Origin: Bradyrhizobium diversitatis
GTDB taxonomy: Bacteria; Pseudomonadota; Alphaproteobacteria; Rhizobiales; Xanthobacteraceae
Length of the DNA: 64,000 bases
Direction: 5' to 3'
Assembly (NCBI RefSeq): GCF_016031635.1
Contig: NZ_JACEGD010000026.1
Location: 1-64,000 of the forward strand
Shown here: piece by piece, positions 59,330 to 64,000 of the stretch
Layout: every line of letters begins with the position of its first letter
Numbering within the stretch: position 1 is the first letter of the stretch
Program-made: the position numbers and the translations under genes
Notes under the pieces: model-generated
Seen by the model: only the letters and a program-made list of their open reading frames with translations
What the model was told of the DNA's origin: nothing
Databases searched by the model: none

Positions 59330-60958
59330 CTACGCCGCCGCGTTCGGGAAGCGATAATCCTTGAACTGGTCGCGCAGCGCCGTCTTCAGGATCTTGCCGG
59401 TGGCCGTATGTGGGATGCCTTCGACGAAGGCGACGTCGTCGGGCATCCACCATTTGGCGATCTTGCCATCCATGAACTTCAGGATGTCCTCACGTGTGGC
59501 CTGCTGGCCCTGCTTGAGCTGCACGATCAAGAGCGGCCGCTCATCCCATTTGGGATGGAATACGCCGATCACCGCGGCTTCCGCCACGGCCGGATGGCCG
59601 ACTGCGAGGTTTTCGAGGTCGATCGAGGAGATCCACTCGCCGCCGGACTTGATCACGTCCTTGGAGCGGTCGGTGATCCGCATGTAGCCGTCCTCGTCGA
59701 TCGTCGAGACGTCCCCGGTGTCGAAGAAGCCTTCTTCGTCGAGGATGTTGGTGTCGACCCGGTAATAGGCCTTGGCCACGGCAGGGCCGGAGACCTTGAG
59801 GCGACCGAAGGTCTTGCCGTCCCAGGGCAGCTCCTTGCCGGCATCGTCGGTGATCTTCATCTGCACCGCGAAGGGCGCATAACCCTGCATCTGAAGCACG
59901 TCGAGCTTGGCATCGCCCGTCGCATTGTGGAACGGAGGCTTCAGCGCCGCGACGCTGCCGATCGGGCTCATCTCGGTCATGCCCCAGGCGTGACGCACGT
60001 TGGAGCCCATGTCGAGGAAGGCCTTGATCATCGAGCGCGGCATCGCCGAGCCGCCGCAGATCACCATCTTCAGATCCGGCAGCTTGAGATTGTTGGCGGC
60101 CATGTGCTGGAGCAGCATCAGCCACACCGTCGGCACGCCGGCGGTGTGCGTCACCTTCTCGGTCGAGAGCAGCTCATAGACCGAGGCGCCGTCGAGCTTG
60201 GCGCCCGGCATGACCAGCTTGGTGCCCTGCGAGGGCGCCGAAAAGGCGATACCCCAGCTGTTGGCATGGAACAGCGGAACCACCGGCAGCATTGTCTCGG
60301 ACGCGCTGGTGCCGAGCGCGTCGACATTGTTGGCCATCAGCGCGTGCAACACGTTGGAGCGATGCGAGTACAGCACACCCTTCGGATCGCCGGTCGTGCC
60401 GGAGGTGTAGCACATCGCCGCCGCCGTGTTCTCGTCAAAGTCCTTCCATTTGAATTTGCCGTCGGCCTGCGCAATCCAGTCCTCGTAGGCGACCGCGTTC
60501 TTCAGCGTGGTCTCCGGCATGTGAGCCTTGTCGGTGAGCACGATGTAGCGCTCCACGCTGGGCAGCTTGTCGGCGATCTTCTCCAGGATCGGAACGAAGG
60601 TGATGTCGGTCATCACGATGCGATCCTGCGCATGATTGATGATCCAGGCGATCTGTTCGGGGAAAAGGCGAGGATTGACCGTGTGGCAGATGGCACCGAT
60701 CCCCATGATGCCGTACCAGACCTCGAGATGGCGCCAGGTGTTCCAGGCGATCGTTGCGACCCGGTCGCCGAGCTTGATACCGTCGCGCTCCAGCATCTGC
60801 GAGACCTTGAGCGCGCGCTTGTGGATCTCGGCGTAATTGGTGCGATGGATCGGTCCCTCGACCGAGCGCGTGACCACCTCCTGCTTGCCATGAATCCTGG
60901 CGGCGTGTTCGATGATCCGGTGGCAGAGCAGGGGCCAATCTTGCATCAAACCAAGCAT
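59330..60958 (-). CDS. Fatty-acyl-CoA synthetase (long- or medium-chain acyl-CoA ligase)
   Basis: A 542-residue AMP-forming ligase. The ATP motif is [20 protein letters not shown]; others are [48 protein letters not shown] and the final catalytic Lys in [15 protein letters not shown]. The overall pattern is of the AlkK/medium-chain type. It activates a fatty acid as acyl-CoA. ATG 60958 after GGAGGAACGTGAGA. Divergent from the extensin-like gene. Confidence 0.92.
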   Translation of the reverse strand: MLGLMQDWPLLCHRIIEHAARIHGKQEVVTRSVEGPIHRTNYAEIHKRALKVSQMLERDGIKLGDRVATIAWNTWRHLEVWYGIMGIGAICHTVNPRLFPEQIAWIINHAQDRIVMTDITFVPILEKIADKLPSVERYIVLTDKAHMPETTLKNAVAYEDWIAQADGKFKWKDFDENTAAAMCYTSGTTGDPKGVLYSHRSNVLHALMANNVDALGTSASETMLPVVPLFHANSWGIAFSAPSQGTKLVMPGAKLDGASVYELLSTEKVTHTAGVPTVWLMLLQHMAANNLKLPDLKMVICGGSAMPRSMIKAFLDMGSNVRHAWGMTEMSPIGSVAALKPPFHNATGDAKLDVLQMQGYAPFAVQMKITDDAGKELPWDGKTFGRLKVSGPAVAKAYYRVDTNILDEEGFFDTGDVSTIDEDGYMRITDRSKDVIKSGGEWISSIDLENLAVGHPAVAEAAVIGVFHPKWDERPLLIVQLKQGQQATREDILKFMDGKIAKWWMPDDVAFVEGIPHTATGKILKTALRDQFKDYRFPNAAA

Positions 60959-61022
60959 TCTCACGTTCCTCCGAGAAGTCGCTGGGCGCGTTATCGCTCT
61001 CAGCTTGGGCCAAAGAATTGTC

Positions 61023-62105
61023 ATGACTTTTAGCCTGCCGGACTTTCGCCGCAAATGGTCTTGTCGCGGCTATATGTCCGTCGGCGCGGCAATGGTTACC
61101 GCCGCGCTGGGGTTGCTGCTCGTGCCTGTCGAGAGGGCAGAGGCGCGGAAATATCCTGCGCCACTCGATATCTTCGGCCTTGGTACACCACGGCCGCGCG
61201 CGGCCGTTCGTACCACGAAGATTCCCCTGCCAAAACCGCGGCCAGAAGAGGCCCCCAAAGCGACGGACCAGGCTCCGTCCGAAGCAGAGACAAGGCCATC
61301 TCCCGACAAGGCGGGCGCGGACAAGCCCGCCGAGGCCGCGCCGCCACCCCAGAAGCTGGCCTCAGACTGCCGCGTCGCGCTGACGGAGGACATTGCGATC
61401 GCGCCCTCGATCCCGGACATCCGCGGCCCCGGCGCCTGCGGCGGCGAGGATCTGGTGCGGCTGGAAGCGGTCGTGCTGCCGGACAAGCGCAAGGTGACGG
61501 TCAAGCCGGCGGCCATCCTTCGCTGCACCATGGCGTCCGCGATCGCCGATTGGCTGCGCAAGGACATGGTGCCGCTGGCCACCAGCCTCGGCTCGCCCAT
61601 CAGCGACCTCGACAATTTCGATTCCTTCGAGTGCCGCGGTCGCAACCGCGTCGCTGGCGCGCTGCTGTCCGAGCATGGAAAGGCCAATGCCATCGACATC
61701 CGCGCCATCAAGCTCGCCAATGGGCAGTCGATCGGCCTCACGGACCGCACCCTGTCGCGCGACGTTCGCGAGCGCGTGCTGCACTCGGTCTGCGCGCGCT
61801 TTTCCACCGTGCTCGGTCCTGGCTCGGACTGGTACCATGAGGACCACATCCATCTCGATCTGGCGCAGCGCCGCAACGGCTACCGCATCTGCCAGTGGAA
61901 CGTCTGGGATCCTCTGCCGCAGGTCGCCCCGCTCCTGCCGGTGGAACGCCCCGAGGAGGCGCCGCCGCGCGAGGTCGCGGCCAAGCCTGAGGCGAAGGAA
62001 GGTGCTGACGACGAGCCGGCGGAGAAATCGTCTTCACCTGAAGAGAAATCGCCCCCTGCCAAGAAGTCTCCATCGTCCAAGCAGGCAACAAAAAAGCGCC
62101 GGTAA
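61023..62105 (+). CDS. Extensin-like family protein
   Basis: A 360-residue exported protein. The N-terminal region (YMSVGAAMVTAALGLLLVPV) is a signal/anchor; a Pro/Lys-rich linker (KIPLPKPRPEEAPKATDQAP) follows; the extensin-like C-terminal domain spans about 115-300 (CGGEDLVRLEAVVLPDKRKV, the HGKANAIDIRAIKLANG metal motif, and WYHEDHIHLDLAQRRNGYRI). Relatives look like DD-carboxypeptidase-type Zn enzymes of the cell wall. A Ser/Lys tail ends it. Start ATG 61023. Confidence 0.85.
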   Translation: MTFSLPDFRRKWSCRGYMSVGAAMVTAALGLLLVPVERAEARKYPAPLDIFGLGTPRPRAAVRTTKIPLPKPRPEEAPKATDQAPSEAETRPSPDKAGADKPAEAAPPPQKLASDCRVALTEDIAIAPSIPDIRGPGACGGEDLVRLEAVVLPDKRKVTVKPAAILRCTMASAIADWLRKDMVPLATSLGSPISDLDNFDSFECRGRNRVAGALLSEHGKANAIDIRAIKLANGQSIGLTDRTLSRDVRERVLHSVCARFSTVLGPGSDWYHEDHIHLDLAQRRNGYRICQWNVWDPLPQVAPLLPVERPEEAPPREVAAKPEAKEGADDEPAEKSSSPEEKSPPAKKSPSSKQATKKRR

Positions 62106-62120
62106 AACCGGCGCCTTTTG
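62096..62120 (+). terminator. Terminator overlapping the stop of the extensin-like gene
   Basis: Stem GCGCCGGT / ACCGGCGC with AAA loop, preceded by AAAAA and followed by CTTTTG. The TAA stop (62103-62105) lies in the hairpin. It may also work for the minus-strand L,D-transpeptidase gene that ends 22 bases away. Confidence 0.8.
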
Positions 62121-62141
62121 TTGTCCAGAGATCGTTGGCGA

Positions 62142-62828
62142 TCAGTAGCTGGCCGCCTGGCCGGTTTGGCTGTTGCCGAGCGCCAGTCGCGAATTGTACG
62201 GCGAGTCGCCGTGCTTGGGCTCGAGCACCACGACCAGGGTCCCAACCTTGACGCGATCATAGAGATCGATCGCGTCCTCGTTGGTCAGGCGGATGCAGCC
62301 TGACGAGATCGAGGCGCCGATATATTCCGGCTGGTTGGTGCCGTGGATCCGGAACAGCGTGTCCTTGCCGCCCGAATAGAGGTACAGCGCGCGGGAGCCC
62401 ATCGGGTTGTCCGGGCCGGGGGCAACATAGGTCGGCACGCCCAGACGCGAAATTTCGCCGGGGGTGGGGTGCCAGGCCGGCCACTCGGTCTTGCTGCCCA
62501 CCTTGGCGATGCCCGACCAGGCCATGGCTTCTTCGCCAACGGTGATGCCGTAGCGGATCGCCTTGCCGCCCTCCAGCACGTAATAGAGGTAATGGTTGTC
62601 GGAATCGACCACGATCGAGCCCGGCGATTCCTTGCGGTGGTATTCGACGATGGCGCGGCGGAACGGCTCAGCGACCGGGGTGTTCTCGTATTTGACCTTG
62701 GCGAGCAGTTCCTTGTCCTTCGGCTTGAAGGACTTGGTGTCGGTCGCCTCATAATGAGTGGCCTGCATGCAGCCCGACAGCATCAGGCCGGCGGCAAAAA
62801 TCCCCAACATAACTTTCAGCGACGACAT
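62142..62828 (-). CDS. L,D-transpeptidase, lipoprotein (YkuD family)
   Basis: A 228-residue lipoprotein. The lipobox is LMLSGC (Cys about residue 20 of MSSLKVMLGIFAAG...). The YkuD catalytic domain is at about 80-215 with the motif HGTNQPEYIGASISSGCIRL, whose His and Cys are the active site. It forms 3-3 cross-links in peptidoglycan or attaches proteins to it. Start ATG 62828; an upstream ATG at 62927 is unsupported. Divergent from corA, 331 bases away. Confidence 0.92.
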   Translation of the reverse strand: MSSLKVMLGIFAAGLMLSGCMQATHYEATDTKSFKPKDKELLAKVKYENTPVAEPFRRAIVEYHRKESPGSIVVDSDNHYLYYVLEGGKAIRYGITVGEEAMAWSGIAKVGSKTEWPAWHPTPGEISRLGVPTYVAPGPDNPMGSRALYLYSGGKDTLFRIHGTNQPEYIGASISSGCIRLTNEDAIDLYDRVKVGTLVVVLEPKHGDSPYNSRLALGNSQTGQAASY

Positions 62829-63159
62829 GGTTTGGTTCCAATCAAAACAATACCGCACGGACGGCTTGAGCTTGGCGCCCGAGTTCCTCGACTCCGTTAA
62901 GCCCATTATCGTTGAAATCTGCCACAATTCCAGCTCTGAAGGTCTTTTCCCGCGCTACGAGAGCCCGGCTGTGGCTTTTCTGCCGCAAATTTTGCGCTGC
63001 TATGCGGGTTTTTCGGCAGGAGGCGCCGAACTGTCGATTCCGTGCCACAGTTGAGCCTCGGATCGCCACAGGTCCAAACGCTCCGTTAATGTTGTTGTCA
63101 TCGTGAACCTGCCAGAATCGCGCTAAGGGCTGGCTGTCGCAGGATCTCTGGAGCTTTTC
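62829..63159. other. Non-coding gap between the L,D-transpeptidase gene and corA
   Basis: 331 bases with no convincing coding frame, RNA gene or palindromic repeat. It must contain two divergent promoters, but I see no clear -35/-10 pair. An AT-richer stretch (tttcggcagg to taatgttgttgtcatcg, about 63008-63103) could be the core of the corA promoter. Confidence 0.4.
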
Positions 63160-64000
63160 ATGTTTTCGGTGTTTGTTCCCTCCGAGTCCGCCCTCAAGAA
63201 GGCTGTCATCGAGGATCTTGCGGCCGTGCCGGAGAACGCTGTCTGGATCGACCTCGTCAATCCGAGCGCGGCCGAGGACAAGGCGGTGGAGCGGCTCGCG
63301 GGCATCGCCATCCCGACCCGGGAAGACATGCAGGAGATCGAGATCTCCAGCCGCCTCTATATGGAGAACGGCGCGCGCTACATGACTGCGACGCTGATGT
63401 GCCACTCCGATACCGACATGCCCCGGACCACGGCGGTGACCTTCATCCTCGGCGACCATCGCCTGGTGACGGTGCGATATGACCAGCCGAAGCCGTTCGC
63501 GCTGGTCGAGGCCAAGCTCGCCCGCTCCTGCACGCCTTCCGTCACGGGCGAGATGGTGCTGATGGAACTGCTGGATGCGGTGATCGACCGCTGCGCCGAT
63601 ATTCTGGAGCGTTGCGGCGCCGAGATCGATCAGGTCAGCCACGACATCTTCGAGCCCGAGAGCGAGCGCCATGGGCAGGCAAAGAGATACTCCCAGATCT
63701 TGATCTCGATCGGCCGCAAGGGTGATTTGACCTCGAAGGTTCGCGAGAGTCTGGTGTCGATCGGTCGCGTCGTCACGTTCCTGTCCGCGGTGGTCGAGGG
63801 CGTGAAATGGTCGAAGGACATGCGCGAGCAGCTCAAGACCATGCAGCGCGACGTCGCTTCGTTGACCGACCACGCCTCCTATCTCTCCAACAAGATCACC
63901 TTCGTGCTCGACGCCATGCTCGGCGTCGTCAATCTCGAGCAGAACAACATCATCAAGCTGTTCTCGGTGATGGCCGTCGTCCTGATGCCGCCGACGCTGA
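63160..64000 (+). CDS. corA: CorA-family magnesium transporter (5' part)
   Basis: The first 280 codons, open to the end of the window. The cytosolic alpha/beta domain is present (FVPSESALKKAVIEDLAAVP, AVWIDLVNPSAAEDKAVERL, IEISSRLYMENGARYMTATL), then the long stalk helix (VKWSKDMREQLKTMQRDVAS, LTDHASYLSNKITFVLDAML). It ends in the start of the first membrane helix (SVMAVVLMPPTL). The GMN signature lies beyond the window. Imports Mg2+ or other divalent ions. Confidence 0.92.
   Translation, partial: MFSVFVPSESALKKAVIEDLAAVPENAVWIDLVNPSAAEDKAVERLAGIAIPTREDMQEIEISSRLYMENGARYMTATLMCHSDTDMPRTTAVTFILGDHRLVTVRYDQPKPFALVEAKLARSCTPSVTGEMVLMELLDAVIDRCADILERCGAEIDQVSHDIFEPESERHGQAKRYSQILISIGRKGDLTSKVRESLVSIGRVVTFLSAVVEGVKWSKDMREQLKTMQRDVASLTDHASYLSNKITFVLDAMLGVVNLEQNNIIKLFSVMAVVLMPPTL

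Overview
The window looks like chromosomal DNA of an alphaproteobacterium, most likely Bradyrhizobium or a close Nitrobacteraceae relative. I infer this from the high GC content, a red-type (form IC) RuBisCO operon with cbbX, many long 'gtcattccgggg...ccccggaatgacg' palindromes and a dispersed multi-palindrome block between genes, and many small proteins typical of that group. I made no database search.

Layout. (1) 1-10.6 kb: housekeeping and metabolic genes, mostly on the minus strand (two Nudix hydrolases, an SRAP protein, a CaiB-type CoA-transferase, a Cys-containing GrdB/PrdB-like protein, an FAD-linked oxidase overlapping a GNAT, a Sua5-type t6A enzyme), then tRNA-Pro(CGG) and the fused remnant of two phage/defence-type genes, then a D-carbamoylase. 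(2) 10.6-11.6 kb: no genes, filled with palindromic and dispersed repeats. (3) 11.7-13.6 kb: a TetR regulator and an MFS transporter, with matching operators in front of each. (4) 14.3-24.1 kb: a complete Calvin-Benson-Bassham cluster, cbbR facing cbbF-P-T-A-L-S-X-E, flanked by two paralogous small proteins. (5) 24.5-27.8 kb: universal stress protein and DegP-type protease. (6) 27.4-45 kb (plus one gene near 49.8 kb): an accessory region of small stress-type proteins (DUF6496, DUF3072, DUF4142, PRC-barrel, ribbon-helix-helix, DUF3147 pair with PAP2), a 2,098-residue hybrid kinase with about 13 HAMP units, an HWE kinase and a TPP-dependent oxidase/decarboxylase-like enzyme. Ten of these transcription units have a GGAAC-N16-(C/G/T)GTT or near-identical element just upstream, the promoter signature of EcfG, the general-stress sigma factor. 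(7) 45.3-64 kb: ordinary metabolic and envelope genes (nitronate monooxygenase, PhoD phosphatase, aldo/keto reductase, MocR-like aminotransferase, CPA2 antiporter, RibB with a degenerate GTP cyclohydrolase II domain, glutaryl-CoA dehydrogenase, MBL hydrolase, acyl-CoA ligase, extensin-like protein, L,D-transpeptidase, start of corA).

How the genes fit together. The cbb cluster supplies the CO2-fixing enzymes and the red-type RuBisCO activase; a strong hairpin with a T-rich tail between cbbS and cbbX could set the ratio of RuBisCO to activase. The most interesting reading of the middle of the window is a general-stress-response island. A HAMP-array hybrid kinase and an HWE-family kinase (the family that commonly phosphorylates PhyR) are co-transcribed from an EcfG-like promoter and surrounded by genes carrying the same promoter signature, which suggests feedback between sensor and regulon.
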